Part shown: piece after piece, positions 53,172-63,600 of the stretch
Position numbering within the stretch: the stretch's first letter is position 1
Layout: every line of letters starts with the position of its first letter
From: Kerstersia similis
GTDB lineage: Bacteria; Pseudomonadota; Gammaproteobacteria; Burkholderiales; Burkholderiaceae_B
Direction of reading: 5' to 3'
DNA: 64,000 nucleotides
Assembly: GCF_965139615.1 (NCBI RefSeq)
Contig: NZ_CBCSIQ010000010.1
Coordinates: 56,768 to 120,767, forward strand
Program-made: the position numbers and the translations under genes
Notes under the pieces: generated by a model
Database searches by the model: none
The model's input: the letters and a program-made list of their open reading frames with translations, nothing else
Told to the model about the DNA's origin: nothing

Positions 53172-53657
53172 CTACCAGGCATGTGTCAAATCCAGTGCCA
53201 TGGAGCTTTTCACCTCTTCCATGACCGCATAGGTGCGGGTTTCGCGTACTCCCGGCAGTTGCCAGAGCACCCGGCCCGCGAAATCCCGATAGGCTTCCAT
53301 ATTGTCGTGGCGGGTTTTCAGCAGGTAGTCGAAGCCACCTGCCACCATATGGCACTCCATGATTTCCTGGCGGTCTTGCACGGCCAGCTTGAACTCTTCA
53401 AAGACATTTGGCGTCGTGCGGTCCAGCAACACCTCCACAAACACCAGCAAACCGGCTTTCAGCTTGCGTGGATTGAGTCGTGCTTCGTAGCCCAGGATGT
53501 AGTTTTCGCGGGTCAGGCGCTGAACTCGCGCGAGTACCGCGGTAGGGGATAAAGAGACGGCTTCGGCCAGTTTTGTGTTGGGAATCCGGCCGTCCTGCTG
53601 CAGCAGTTCGAGGATGCGGATGTCCATTCGGTCTAACTCGTGTTCCCCGGTACTCAT
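53172..53657 (-). CDS. putR: Lrp/AsnC-family regulator, probable proline-responsive PutR
   Basis: A 161-residue regulator. The AsnC helix-turn-helix is NTKLAEAVSLSPTAVLARVQRL, recognisable by SLSPTAVLARVQRL, and the RAM ligand-binding domain contains VAGGFDYLLKTRHDNMEAY. It is divergent from putA with 112 bases between. PutA here has no DNA-binding domain, so an Lrp-type activator is needed, as known for PutR of Agrobacterium and Rhodobacter. Proline as effector is inferred. Confidence 0.85.
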   Translation of the reverse strand: MSTGEHELDRMDIRILELLQQDGRIPNTKLAEAVSLSPTAVLARVQRLTRENYILGYEARLNPRKLKAGLLVFVEVLLDRTTPNVFEEFKLAVQDRQEIMECHMVAGGFDYLLKTRHDNMEAYRDFAGRVLWQLPGVRETRTYAVMEEVKSSMALDLTHAW

Positions 53658-53674
53658 TTTGATTTTTTCGCTAT

Positions 53675-53695
53675 TTATGGTGATTTTTATGGTGA
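53675..53695. promoter_or_regulatory. Direct repeats in the putR-putA region
   Basis: TTATGGTGA occurs at 53675-53683 and 53687-53695, a 12-bp period, in AT-rich DNA with several T and A runs. This suits binding of an Lrp-type octamer or dimers. The putA promoter should lie right of it. Confidence 0.45.
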
Positions 53696-53769
53696 AAAAT
53701 TTTAATCATCTTCAAAGATAATAGCAAAAAATTTGGCGATATCCGCCTGTGTCTTTCTTGGATGATCCT

Positions 53770-56700
53770 ATGTCCATTTCCGCTCCTGTAGCCGCCCCCC
53801 AGGTCTCCTCTGCTGCTGCCCCTGCCGCCGCCCCGTTTGCCCATGTGACGCCGCTGGCGCCGCAATCCGATCTGCGGGTCGCCATTACGGCGGCCTGGCG
53901 CCGGCCTGAAACCGAAGCTGTACCCTGGTTGCTGGAACGTGCGCGCCTGCCGGCGGATCTTTCCGGCCGCGCCCAGGCGCTGGCGCTCAAGGTCGCCAGT
54001 GCGCTGCGCCAGCGCAAGACGGCGTCCGGCAAGGCCGGCCTGGTGCAAGGCCTGCTGCAGGAATTTGCGCTGTCGTCACAGGAAGGGATTGCACTGATGT
54101 GCCTGGCGGAAGCGCTGCTGCGCATTCCCGACAAGGCGACGCGTGATGTGCTGATCCGCGACAAGATCAGCCGGGGCAACTGGAAAGAACACGTCGGGCA
54201 AAGCCCATCCGTGTTCGTCAATGCGGCAGCCTGGGGCCTGATGCTCACCGGCAAGCTGGTGGCTACCCATAGTGAAAAGGGCATGAGCGCTTCGCTGGGA
54301 CGCCTGATCGCGCGCGGTGGTGAACCCTTGATCCGCAAGGGCGTGGACATGGCGATGCGGATGATGGGCGAACAGTTCGTCACCGGTGAAACCATGGAAG
54401 AAGCGCTGCGCCACGCCCGTTCGCTGGAGCCGCAGGGCTTCCGCTATTCCTATGACATGCTGGGCGAGGCTGCCTTGACGGCGGCGGATGCGCAGCGCTA
54501 CCTGAATGACTACGAACAGGCTATTCACGCCATCGGCAAGGCATCCAATGGCCGTGGCGTCTATGAAGGCCCGGGGATTTCCATCAAGTTGTCAGCGCTG
54601 CACCCGCGCTACAGTCGCGCGCAAGTGGAACGTGTGCAGGCCGAGCTGTATCCCATCGTGCTGAAGCTGGCACGTCTGGCGCGTCAATACGATATCGGCC
54701 TGAATATCGACGCGGAAGAAGCCGATCGCCTGGAAATCTCGCTGGACCTGCTGGAGCGCCTGTGCTTCGAACCAGATCTGAAGGGCTGGAAGGGCATCGG
54801 TTTCGTCATCCAGGCCTATCAGAAGCGTTGCCCCTTCGTGATCGACTACGTGATCGACCTGGCGCGGCGCAGCGGCCAGCGCCTGATGATTCGTCTGGTG
54901 AAGGGCGCCTACTGGGACAGCGAAATCAAGCGTGCCCAGATCGACGGCATGGACGGCTATCCGGTCTATACGCGCAAGCCCTATACCGATCTGTCTTACA
55001 TCGCCTGCGCCCGCAAGCTGCTGGGCGCGCCGGATGCCATTTACCCGCAATTCGCCACGCACAACGCGCAGACCCTGGCCACGATTTATGAACTGGCCGG
55101 CCCGGAAAATTATCAGCCCGGCCAATATGAATTCCAGTGCCTGCACGGCATGGGCGAACCTCTGTACGAACAGGTGGTCGGGCCGGTGAACGAAGGCAAG
55201 CTGGGCCGTCCCTGCCGCATCTATGCCCCGGTGGGCACGCATGAAACGCTGCTGGCCTACCTGGTGCGCCGTTTGCTGGAAAACGGCGCCAATACATCGT
55301 TTGTGAATCGCGTGGCGGATCAGGGCATTTCCCTGGAAGAGCTGGTACGCGATCCGGTGACGCTGGTCGAAGCCATGGCCGCCGCCGAAGGCACGCTGGG
55401 CCTGCCGCACCAGGGCATTCCGCTGCCGCTGGATCTGTATGGCAGCGCCCGCCGCAACTCAAGCGGCCTGGATCTTGCCAATGAACAGCAGCTGGAACAG
55501 CTGGTCGCCAACCTGCGCGAGTCGTCGCGTGCCGCTTTGGTGGCACGCCCCATGTTGGCGGTGGAGCTGGACCAGCTGGGCGAAGCCGAACAGGTGCGCA
55601 ATCCGTCGGACCTGCGCGATACCGTCGGTACCGTGCATGCCGCCAGTGTGGAGCAGGTCGATGCCGCCTTGCAGGCCGCCCATGATTACGCGCCTCAATG
55701 GGCTGCCGTGCCGGTGGCCGAGCGCGCCGCCATGCTGGACCGTGCTGCCGATGCCATGGAAGCGGAAATCCAGCCGCTGATGGGAATTCTGGTGCGTGAG
55801 GCGGGCAAGACCTACGCCAACGCCATCGCTGAAGTCCGCGAAGCCGTGGACTTCCTGCGCTATTACGCGGCCCAGGCGCGCAGCCAGTTCGACAATGCCA
55901 CGCACCGTCCCTTGGGTCCGGTGGTCTGCATCAGTCCGTGGAACTTCCCGCTGGCGATCTTCACTGGCCAGGTGGTGGCCGCCCTGGCTGCCGGCAATAC
56001 GGTGCTGGCCAAGCCTGCCGAACAGACCCCGCTGGTGGCGGCGCAGGCCGTACGCCTGCTGTGGCAGGCTGGCGTACCGCGTGCAGCCGTGCAACTGGTG
56101 CCCGGCAGCGGCAGTGTCGTGGGCGCGCGCCTGACGGCGGACGAGCGCGTTCAGGGCGTGATGTTCACCGGTTCCACGGAAGTGGCGCGCATCCTGCAGC
56201 GCACGCTGGCGCGGCGCCTGGGCGCCAATGGCCAGCCGGTGCCGCTGATTGCCGAAACCGGTGGCCAGAATGCGATGATTGTCGATTCTTCCGCGCTGAC
56301 CGAACAGGTGGTGCAGGATGTGATCGTTTCCGCTTTCGACAGTGCCGGCCAGCGTTGCTCGGCCCTGCGCGTCCTGTGCGTGCAGGAAGATGCGGCCGAC
56401 CGTCTCATCACCATGCTCAAGGGTGCCATGGCCGAACTGCGCCTGGGCAACCCGGCGCTGCTGGCCAATGACATCGGCCCGGTGATCGACGCCGAAGCCC
56501 AGGCCAATATCGACCGCCACATCGAGCAACTGCGTGCCAAGGGACGTCCCGTGCACCAGCTGTCGCTGGGAGGGGAGGCTGTACGTGGCGCCGCCACCAC
56601 CCACGGCACCTATGTGGCGCCGACGCTGATTGAACTGCCTGATCTGGCCGACCTGCAGCGCGAAGTCTTCGGGCCGGTACTGCACGTCATTCGCTACCGT

Positions 56701-57546
56701 CGTGAGCAACTGGACAACATCCTGGCGCAGATCCGCAATACCGGCTATGGCCTGACCATGGGCTTGCACACCCGCATCGACGAAACCATCGAGCACGTGG
56801 TGGCAGGCGCGCATGTCGGCAATATGTACGTGAACCGCAATACCGTGGGCGCAGTGGTCGGCGTGCAGCCCTTCGGCGGTGAGGGGTTGTCAGGCACCGG
56901 CCCCAAGGCCGGCGGGCCGCTTTATCTGTACCGCCTGCTGACGGCGCGCCCGGAAAAGGCCTTGGCCACGCCCTTTGCCACGGGCGCAGCACAACAGCGT
57001 GCTGCACTGCCGGCAGCGGCGCAAGCCCTGGCGCAATGGCTACGCCAGAATCCCGGCGTGCGTCCGGTGCGTGAACCCATGGCGTTCTTCAGCGGCAATA
57101 GCTATGCGCTGACAGGGCCGACGGGTGAAAACAACGTGTATAGCGTGCTGCCGCGCCTGGCCGTCCTGGGCGTAGCGGCGAGCGAACGCGATTACATCGT
57201 GCAGCTGGCAGCGGTCCTGGCCGTGGGCAGCCGCATGGTCTGGAATGGCCAGGACAGCGTGGCCCGTACCCTGCACCAGCAACTGCCGCAGGAAGTCCGC
57301 AGCAGCGTGTTGCTGGCGGACAACCTGGCAACGGCCAGCTTCGACGCTGCCCTGCATCATGGCGACGAAGCCTCGCTGCTGCAGTTGCAGCAGCAGATCG
57401 CCAGCCGTGACGGCATCATCGTCAGCATCGCCAGCCTGAAGCCGGGTGCAGCGGATATCCCGCTGGAGCGTCTGGTCATCGAGCGCGCGCTCAGCGTGAA
57501 CACAGCGGCAGCCGGCGGTAACGCCAGCCTGATGACGATGGAGTAA
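53770..57546 (+). CDS. putA: Bifunctional proline dehydrogenase / L-glutamate gamma-semialdehyde dehydrogenase
   Basis: A 1258-residue enzyme converting proline to glutamate. A helical arm comes first, then the proline dehydrogenase barrel (about 190-480; LVKGAYWDSEIKRAQ and DAEEADRLEISLDLLE contact FAD and proline). The aldehyde dehydrogenase domain (about 560-1060) has Glu829 in AETGGQN and Cys863 in SAGQRCSA. A C-terminal flap domain follows. It is about 60 residues shorter than E. coli PutA because the ribbon-helix-helix is absent, so it cannot repress its own gene. ATG 53770 is preferred to GTG 53749. Confidence 0.96.
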   Translation: MSISAPVAAPQVSSAAAPAAAPFAHVTPLAPQSDLRVAITAAWRRPETEAVPWLLERARLPADLSGRAQALALKVASALRQRKTASGKAGLVQGLLQEFALSSQEGIALMCLAEALLRIPDKATRDVLIRDKISRGNWKEHVGQSPSVFVNAAAWGLMLTGKLVATHSEKGMSASLGRLIARGGEPLIRKGVDMAMRMMGEQFVTGETMEEALRHARSLEPQGFRYSYDMLGEAALTAADAQRYLNDYEQAIHAIGKASNGRGVYEGPGISIKLSALHPRYSRAQVERVQAELYPIVLKLARLARQYDIGLNIDAEEADRLEISLDLLERLCFEPDLKGWKGIGFVIQAYQKRCPFVIDYVIDLARRSGQRLMIRLVKGAYWDSEIKRAQIDGMDGYPVYTRKPYTDLSYIACARKLLGAPDAIYPQFATHNAQTLATIYELAGPENYQPGQYEFQCLHGMGEPLYEQVVGPVNEGKLGRPCRIYAPVGTHETLLAYLVRRLLENGANTSFVNRVADQGISLEELVRDPVTLVEAMAAAEGTLGLPHQGIPLPLDLYGSARRNSSGLDLANEQQLEQLVANLRESSRAALVARPMLAVELDQLGEAEQVRNPSDLRDTVGTVHAASVEQVDAALQAAHDYAPQWAAVPVAERAAMLDRAADAMEAEIQPLMGILVREAGKTYANAIAEVREAVDFLRYYAAQARSQFDNATHRPLGPVVCISPWNFPLAIFTGQVVAALAAGNTVLAKPAEQTPLVAAQAVRLLWQAGVPRAAVQLVPGSGSVVGARLTADERVQGVMFTGSTEVARILQRTLARRLGANGQPVPLIAETGGQNAMIVDSSALTEQVVQDVIVSAFDSAGQRCSALRVLCVQEDAADRLITMLKGAMAELRLGNPALLANDIGPVIDAEAQANIDRHIEQLRAKGRPVHQLSLGGEAVRGAATTHGTYVAPTLIELPDLADLQREVFGPVLHVIRYRREQLDNILAQIRNTGYGLTMGLHTRIDETIEHVVAGAHVGNMYVNRNTVGAVVGVQPFGGEGLSGTGPKAGGPLYLYRLLTARPEKALATPFATGAAQQRAALPAAAQALAQWLRQNPGVRPVREPMAFFSGNSYALTGPTGENNVYSVLPRLAVLGVAASERDYIVQLAAVLAVGSRMVWNGQDSVARTLHQQLPQEVRSSVLLADNLATASFDAALHHGDEASLLQLQQQIASRDGIIVSIASLKPGAADIPLERLVIERALSVNTAAAGGNASLMTME

Positions 57547-57560
57547 GCCGCGCGCCCGTT

Positions 57561-57630
57561 ACCGTTACGTAGAAGGCCGGGTGCATTCTGCGTAACGGTG
57601 CCAGACAGCGCATCGTGATGCCTGTCTGGC
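57561..57630 (+). terminator. Hairpins after putA
   Basis: ACCGTTACG (57561-57569) pairs with CGTAACGGT (57591-57599). GCCAGACAGCGCATC (57600-57614) pairs with GATGCCTGTCTGGC (57617-57630) around a 2-base loop with one bulge. No U-tract follows. Confidence 0.55.
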
Positions 57631-57691
57631 TGTGGGTGGCATGCCTGCGCGAGGCATAATAGCCGTCCCGATGATAGATCGACGGTATGCC

Positions 57692-58036
57692 ATGGCGCCC
57701 AAACTGATCCCCATTCTGCTGTTGCTGGCTTCGAACGTCTTCATGACAATCGCCTGGTACGGGCACTTGAAGTTTCCCAACAGCCCCCTGGCCAAAGTCA
57801 TTCTCATCAGCTGGGGGATCGCCCTGGTGGAATATTGCCTGGCCGTCCCGGCAAACCGCATCGGCCACGGTGTCTATAGCGCGGCACAGCTTAAGACGAT
57901 TCAGGAAGTCATCACGCTGGCGGTCTTCGCCGTCTTTTCGGTGGTCTATCTGAAGGAAAGCCTGACGCTGAACCATCTGGTGGGCTTCGGCTTCATTGCG
58001 CTGGGGGCCTGGTTTGTGTTCAAGGGGCCGCTGTAG
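57692..58036 (+). CDS. Small DMT-type membrane protein (DUF486)
   Basis: A 114-residue protein with four membrane segments (LIPILLLLASNVFMTIAWYGHLK; ILISWGIALVEYCLAVPANR; ITLAVFAVFSVVYLKE; GFGFIALGAWFVF). It matches the DUF486 half-size drug/metabolite-like family, which has no established substrate. The start at 57692 matches the family; ATG 57671 is possible. Confidence 0.85.
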   Translation: MAPKLIPILLLLASNVFMTIAWYGHLKFPNSPLAKVILISWGIALVEYCLAVPANRIGHGVYSAAQLKTIQEVITLAVFAVFSVVYLKESLTLNHLVGFGFIALGAWFVFKGPL

Positions 58037-58147
58037 GCGGTACGATTTCTGCTGCTTCCTGAATGGGACGGACAAGCCGCTTGCCAGGCAGTGCGAGCCT
58101 GTGCCATGGACCCGGGCAAGCAGGCAGGCAACAGGCTTGTTGCGTTC

Positions 58148-59641
58148 TCAGAAGCTGGCTTCGAGTTTCAATATGGCTTCTGTTTGCCGATACGCATAGG
58201 CCCAGTCCAGGCTGCTATTGTTGACCGTGCGTTTCAGGTACAGATTGGGCGTGACACCAGCGAATGCCAGCCGGGGCATGGCGAGATTCACAATGTAAAT
58301 TTGCTGGTGATCCTTGCGCCTGCCGCCCATCAAACCGTTGAATTCGTCGTTGCGTATGCGTCGGTAGAGTGCGGTGGCATTGAGACGGAATCCGGTATCG
58401 AAATGGCGGTACATGCCCAGGTTCGCCATGTATTCCTTGCTGCTTGCCGTGCGATCCGGGAACAGTTTCCGGGTGAAGTTGACGCCTCCATAAAGCGCGG
58501 TCTTCGGGTTCAGCAGGTAGGAGCCGTAGAGGCCGAACTGGTTTTCATCGTAGTTGGCGAAGTACTGGCGTTCCTGACCACGGAAACTGAAGTGTTTGCG
58601 TTGCGCATTCACGCCAAGCTGCGCGCCTGGGGCCAGGGTGTATTTCCAGTCCAGCCGCAGCCCTGCCGCCTGGTAGCGCACATGGTGATTGCCATAGTTG
58701 TGCTCGAACAGCGGCGTCAGCGAAACATCCTGGCTCGCACTCAGGTAGTTATAGCCCGCGTAGAGCAGGCTGGTGCTTTCGTCGTAGTGGGTGGTCACGT
58801 TGTCGGCCAGGCGATTCTGGCGAGGCAGCTTGCCGTAGCTGATGCCGCGCACCAGCAGGTTGTGATGTCCGGCAAGCGGGTAGCGCCGCATGGCGACGAA
58901 GTCGTAGCTCAGCATGGCCGACGAGATGGGTGCTGGCATGGTGCGTGTGGCCTGGCGGCAGAGTATGCCTGGCAACAGGCAAGTGATGAACTGCGTGCTC
59001 ATGCCATTGGCCTGGTTGATGTTGCTGTTGTAGCCCATGCCCAGGGCAAAGGAACCATGCCAGGCCTTGCGTTCGCCCAGCGCATTCTCGAAACTTTCAA
59101 TAACCGGCCTGACTGCCTCGGGAATGCCTGCGATGGAAATCTGTTTGAACAGCTCAGCGGCTTCGCGGGATTTCTGATTCTCGAAATACATGCGCGCCAG
59201 CTCCAGCTTGGCCCGGGAGAACTGCGGCTTGGCTTGCAAGGCTTGCTCCAGCTTGCGTTCTGCTGTGCCGTAGTCGCGCGCCTCTCTCGCCAGCATGCCT
59301 TCGGCCAGTAAAACCAGGCTGGTGTCGTAGCCGGGCAATTGCTGGTATTTCTGGACGAACTGGGCAAGTTTGGGCCATTGCCGCAAATTCATCGACATGT
59401 AGATGGCCGGTTCCAGGTCAGCCAAGGTATTTTCCACGCTGTAGGTCGTTTTGCCGATGGTGATCAGAGAGGCGGGATCCATGCCTGGCGGCGTCTCTTC
59501 AGGCACATAGCCTCGTTCCCGCTCGGCGGTACGCTGGTCGATCTGGTTGAGCAATAGGCGGGTGTCGTCATCGTCGGCCTGCGCGGTAGCAGTCAGCAGG
59601 CCGGACAGCGCCATGATGGCGAGGAGCAGACGGAGCAGCAT
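58148..59641 (-). CDS. Slam-family outer-membrane secretion protein (DUF560), locus 2
   Basis: A 497-residue protein. Signal peptide ends TAQA (about 22). Periplasmic TPR-like helices cover about 70-195 (LKYQQLPGYD-like KYQQLPGYDTSLVLLAEGML; AERKLEQALQAKPQFSRAKLELARMYF). The barrel starts at LGMGYNSNINQANG and ends LEASF. As in locus 1, two close cysteines lie in the first loop (TCLLPGILC). It should export the hemophilin-like protein encoded 93 bases upstream, beyond an intrinsic terminator. The two Slams share layout but are clearly diverged, so each probably serves its own cargo. Confidence 0.88.
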   Translation of the reverse strand: MLLRLLLAIMALSGLLTATAQADDDDTRLLLNQIDQRTAERERGYVPEETPPGMDPASLITIGKTTYSVENTLADLEPAIYMSMNLRQWPKLAQFVQKYQQLPGYDTSLVLLAEGMLAREARDYGTAERKLEQALQAKPQFSRAKLELARMYFENQKSREAAELFKQISIAGIPEAVRPVIESFENALGERKAWHGSFALGMGYNSNINQANGMSTQFITCLLPGILCRQATRTMPAPISSAMLSYDFVAMRRYPLAGHHNLLVRGISYGKLPRQNRLADNVTTHYDESTSLLYAGYNYLSASQDVSLTPLFEHNYGNHHVRYQAAGLRLDWKYTLAPGAQLGVNAQRKHFSFRGQERQYFANYDENQFGLYGSYLLNPKTALYGGVNFTRKLFPDRTASSKEYMANLGMYRHFDTGFRLNATALYRRIRNDEFNGLMGGRRKDHQQIYIVNLAMPRLAFAGVTPNLYLKRTVNNSSLDWAYAYRQTEAILKLEASF

Positions 59642-59665
59642 GGGAAAGTCTATTGGGATGCAGAG

Positions 59666-59701
59666 AAAAAAGGCCAGGAAAGGAGGGGGATTCCTTTCCT
59701 G
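59666..59701 (-). terminator. Intrinsic terminator between hemophore and Slam genes, locus 2
   Basis: On the minus strand CAGGAAAGGA (59701-59692) pairs with TCCTTTCCTG (59684-59675), followed by GCC and six T. It stands inside the presumed operon, so Slam should be made at a lower level than its cargo. Confidence 0.82.
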
Positions 59702-59734
59702 TAGCCTTAGCGAGTCATTGCGTAGAACGGACGC

Positions 59735-60577
59735 TTATTGCCTCGCGCCACCGAATGCCATGCTGTCGCTGGGGAAAAATTCGTCCTTGTAGTAGCCGGC
59801 CAGCGCTTCGGCTGCATTACCGTAGAACTGCCCCTGGATGCTGCCGTCGAGATTGGTGAAAGAGCCGTCAGAGGAGATGGTCGTGTTGGCGAAGCTGACG
59901 TAGTCGATGTTGCCGGTCAGCGTGTTGTTGCCGTTGCCATAGTTCGCTGTCAGCATGCCGGTATAGACGCCGGCTTGCGTGCCCGGGTTGTATTGGGACA
60001 CGCCTACGACGTCATAGGTGGCATTGACCAGCGTGGGCATGCTGGTGGTGGGGTTTTCGCCGACATAGAATGCCGTGTGCAGGGCGTTGTCGAGGTTGAG
60101 GTCGGTGTCGTTGCCCATGCCGGTATTCGACCCCTTGGGGGCCCACTCACCGAAATAGACTTCATGACCTGGCACCTTGGCGACAACTTCACCACCAAAG
60201 TGCGGGAAATTCGGCAGCGGGTCGCTGATCTGGCGGTAGGCATAGATTTCCGTGCCGTTGGCGGTTTCTGCTTTCCACGTTTGCGAGAACGTAGTGCTGC
60301 CGATCGTGATGTAGTAGTAAGGCCCGGTCTGGCTGGTGTAGGCGTAGTTGGTCTGGGCGATCGGGCCGCCCGCAAAGCTGACGATGCCGGATTGCGGGGT
60401 GGTAGTGCCTGCAGCCGAACCTGGCATGGAAATACCGGCCCGGTCGGTTCCTTGCAGCGTCGATTGGCCGGTTTTCACATACTCGGTCGTTGCGCCGCCG
60501 AGTACAGTGGCTGCCATGCTTTGCACGGACATCATGGCCAGGGCGGAAGCGATGGCAAGTTTCGAAAACTTCTTCAT
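59735..60577 (-). CDS. Hemophilin-like secreted protein (Slam-dependent), locus 2
   Basis: A 280-residue secreted protein. The signal peptide ends SMA (about 22) without a lipobox. Central motifs AKVPGHEVYFGEW and HTAFYVGEN (His167) match those of locus 1. The C-terminal barrel carries GQFYGNAAEALAGYY and ends AFGGARQ, typical of TbpB-like/Slam cargo. The N-terminal about 90 residues differ from locus 1 and are rich in Tyr/Thr (GPYYYITIGS), so the ligand face may differ. ATG 60577 has GGAGATTG upstream and is preferred to 60616. Heme as ligand is inferred from family and context. Confidence 0.8.
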   Translation of the reverse strand: MKKFSKLAIASALAMMSVQSMAATVLGGATTEYVKTGQSTLQGTDRAGISMPGSAAGTTTPQSGIVSFAGGPIAQTNYAYTSQTGPYYYITIGSTTFSQTWKAETANGTEIYAYRQISDPLPNFPHFGGEVVAKVPGHEVYFGEWAPKGSNTGMGNDTDLNLDNALHTAFYVGENPTTSMPTLVNATYDVVGVSQYNPGTQAGVYTGMLTANYGNGNNTLTGNIDYVSFANTTISSDGSFTNLDGSIQGQFYGNAAEALAGYYKDEFFPSDSMAFGGARQ

Positions 60578-60646
60578 TTCAATCTCCATAAGGTTGGTTG
60601 AGACCATTTTTTTCAAAAAACGGACAAAAAACTTGAGAATTAGTGT

Positions 60647-63600
60647 TCAAAACCGCGCCGTCAGCCCGGCCTTGAGTGTGCGGCCGGGGGCGGGCTGCAT
60701 CACCCGTGCCAGCGGGTCGATGTAGTAGCGGTTGGTGATGTTGTTGATGCCCAGGTCCAGCGACAGGTTGTCATTCACCTGGTAGCTGGCATAGGCGTCG
60801 AATACCCAGATCGGGTTCCAGTAATAGGGGCGGTTGATGGCGTAGGAAAGGCCGGTCACGGCCAGAGCTTCTTCGTCCTTGTTCTTGGCGCTGCTGTGGT
60901 AAGTCATGCGGCCGCCGATTTCCAGTTTGCGGTCCATCAACCTGGTGCCCAGATCCAGATTGATCGAGTATTTGGGCTGCAAGCTGGTGCGGGAAAACGA
61001 AAATGGGAAGCCGGCCGTAATGCAGGCGGGAATCCGGTTCTGGACCGGGTCTAGATAGGAAGCGTAGTCGCGGTCGCACATCTCGTTTTTCAGGCGATAG
61101 GTGCCGGCCAGGTTGGCGAAGAATCTGCCGCTGTCGATGCGCGTCTGCAATTCAATACCGGTCATTTTTTTCTTGTCGAACTGAACGATATTGAAAGTGT
61201 TGTCGCGATCTATATAGTTATGGATGGTGTTGTGGAAATAGTTGATACGGAAATCGGCGTATTCCAGGCGAGGGAAATAATCGGCCAGGTTATGCACGTA
61301 GCCCACTTCCCAGTTGTAGGCATGTTCGGGCTTGCTGGCGGCAGCGGCCAGGTATGTCGCCTTATAGCCCCAGGCGGATTGGGTATCTTCATACAGACTG
61401 GGGAAACGGATGAATTCTGCGTAGCGGGCGTATAGCCGTATGTTTTGCGTCAGGGAAATATTGGCACCGAATTGCGGCGCCCAGGCATGGCCTTGCTTTT
61501 TTTCCGGCTGCTGCCAGATATCTATGTCGGTGGCGTAGCTGTAAACGTTGTTACTGGTACCGGGATAAATGAAATTTGCGACACAGCCCTCTTGGCCTTG
61601 CGCATTTTCTGTGCAGGCATTGATGTCTATGGTGCCGTTCAGGAAAGGATTGTTGTCGGCAAAGCCTTCAAAGGAATTGTTGTATGGAACCTCGATGTAA
61701 TTATTTGAGTCGTAAGTGGTGTACCAGACACCATCAATGATTCCGGAGTAGCTTGATTTAGCAAACGTTTCTGCATCAGGGTATTGCTCCAGGAATTTTT
61801 CCAGTCGGGTGCCGGTGTACCTGTCTACATAGGACTGATATTTGGCATAGATAGTTGCTTTTCGGGCGCTTACTTCCTCATCAGTCATTAATCGGAAATA
61901 ACTGTATCTTTTGGCAGTGATGCTGCTCTCAGAAACCTGATAGCCACTGACCTGATTGGCCCGTTTCTCCGCCAAACCGTCATCGAACGACCAGTAGTCG
62001 CTGTAGCGCGCGCCGGCGTAAAGCTGGAGCCAGTCCACGGGTTTCCAGTCGAAGTTGAAGGCAAAGTCCCATTGCTGGCGTGTGCCGCTGCGGGGGCCCA
62101 GGTGGTTGACGCCCCAGGTCAGCTCCGTTAATTGCCGTCCTTCCGATGCGTCCGATTGGCGCAGCTTTTCCTTGGTGAAATCGCCAGACAGGGTCAGGTG
62201 CAGGCGGGGGTGCAGTTCCGCCGTATTGCTCAGGTTGAAACCCCAGCGTTTATGCGTGGAAATCTGCAGCGCTTTCGGGTAGATGGTGTAGGCATCATCG
62301 ACATTGGCCTGTTTCTCTGGCGGCGTGCTGGAAACGTTGGCACAGTTTCCATAAATGTCGTAGTCGATCACATGGCATTGGACATAGCTGTTCCAGGGAA
62401 TATCACCAGTGCCATACTGATTGGTGCCTGTGATGCCATAGACCATATCGCCATTCTGGTGGCGCCAGCTTTTGCTGTGGGTCATCCAGGCGTTGGCGTT
62501 CAGGTTGATGTATTTGTTGCCTTCCGGCTGGAAGCTGTAGCCCAGGTTCAGTGTGTCCTGCTTGACCTTGCTGTAGGGCATTTGCGCCTGGTTGCCTTCG
62601 AATACCTGGTCGCGCACGGCCCAGTACACCAGCCAGGGCAGGCTTTCACCATATTGCTGGTTGCTGTGCATATAGCTCAGCTTGATGGCCTGGTCGTGGG
62701 GTAGATACAGCGAACCCTTCAACAGATAGGATTCCTGCGTGCTCGATGTGTTGGTGACTTCCTGGCCGGGCAGGAAGTAATTGGCTACGTAGTTTGTTTG
62801 CAGGCCGCCGACGCCGCCATCGTTGTCAAATTGTGCGGTGGCTTCGTCTTGCCAGGTGTCAGTCTGGTATTTGTCCGCGCCATGGGTGCCGCTGTAGTAA
62901 TTGCCGCGCTTGCGGTAGCTGTAGGCTGTCAGGAAGTCGAAGTGTTCGTGTTTTTTCGCCATGGCCAGGCGGAACGAGTTATCGTCGAAATTGAAGTCCT
63001 TGCCGCTGGAACCGCTGCGCGGAGTCACTTCCAGACCGCCACCAGCGCCCATGGTGACTTGCCCGTCATTGCCGCTCCAGGCCCCCTCGATATCCCGGTA
63101 ATCCTGCCCGAACAGGCTCTTCCAGTTCTCCTGCGCGCGTACGGCGTTCGTGGCTGTTTCGGTTTTGAGTTCCATGCCGAAGGTGTTGCCGGGGCGGATG
63201 ATATCGTCGGGTTCCAACGTCCTGACCTGTACCGTGCCACCGATGCCGCTTTTGAGGCCCGGCGTCAGCGAGGGGCCTTTTTCCACCATGATGCTGCCGA
63301 CCAGATTGGGGTCGATGTAGTTGCGGTTGGCGACACCTGCCGGCCCCATCCAGATGGAGGTGGCCTGCTCGGTGCCGTCGATGGTGACGGGTATCCGGCC
63401 TTCGCCCTGAATACCGCGAATGTTCGGATCCAGCGCCCCGCTGTTGCGGTTGTCACCGCTGTAAACGCCGTTCATGCCTTTGAACAGGTCGCCAGCTGTG
63501 GCGCCTTTGTAGCGCTCGATTTCTTCCTTGCCCTGATAGACGTTGACGACATCTTTGTCGAAGACCTGGTTGCGGCCGCGTTCGTCGCGGTTTTCGTAGC

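Noticed and set aside
58091..59311. 406-codon open frame antisense to the second Slam gene
   Set aside because: No family features, while the minus-strand frame has signal peptide, TPR and barrel.
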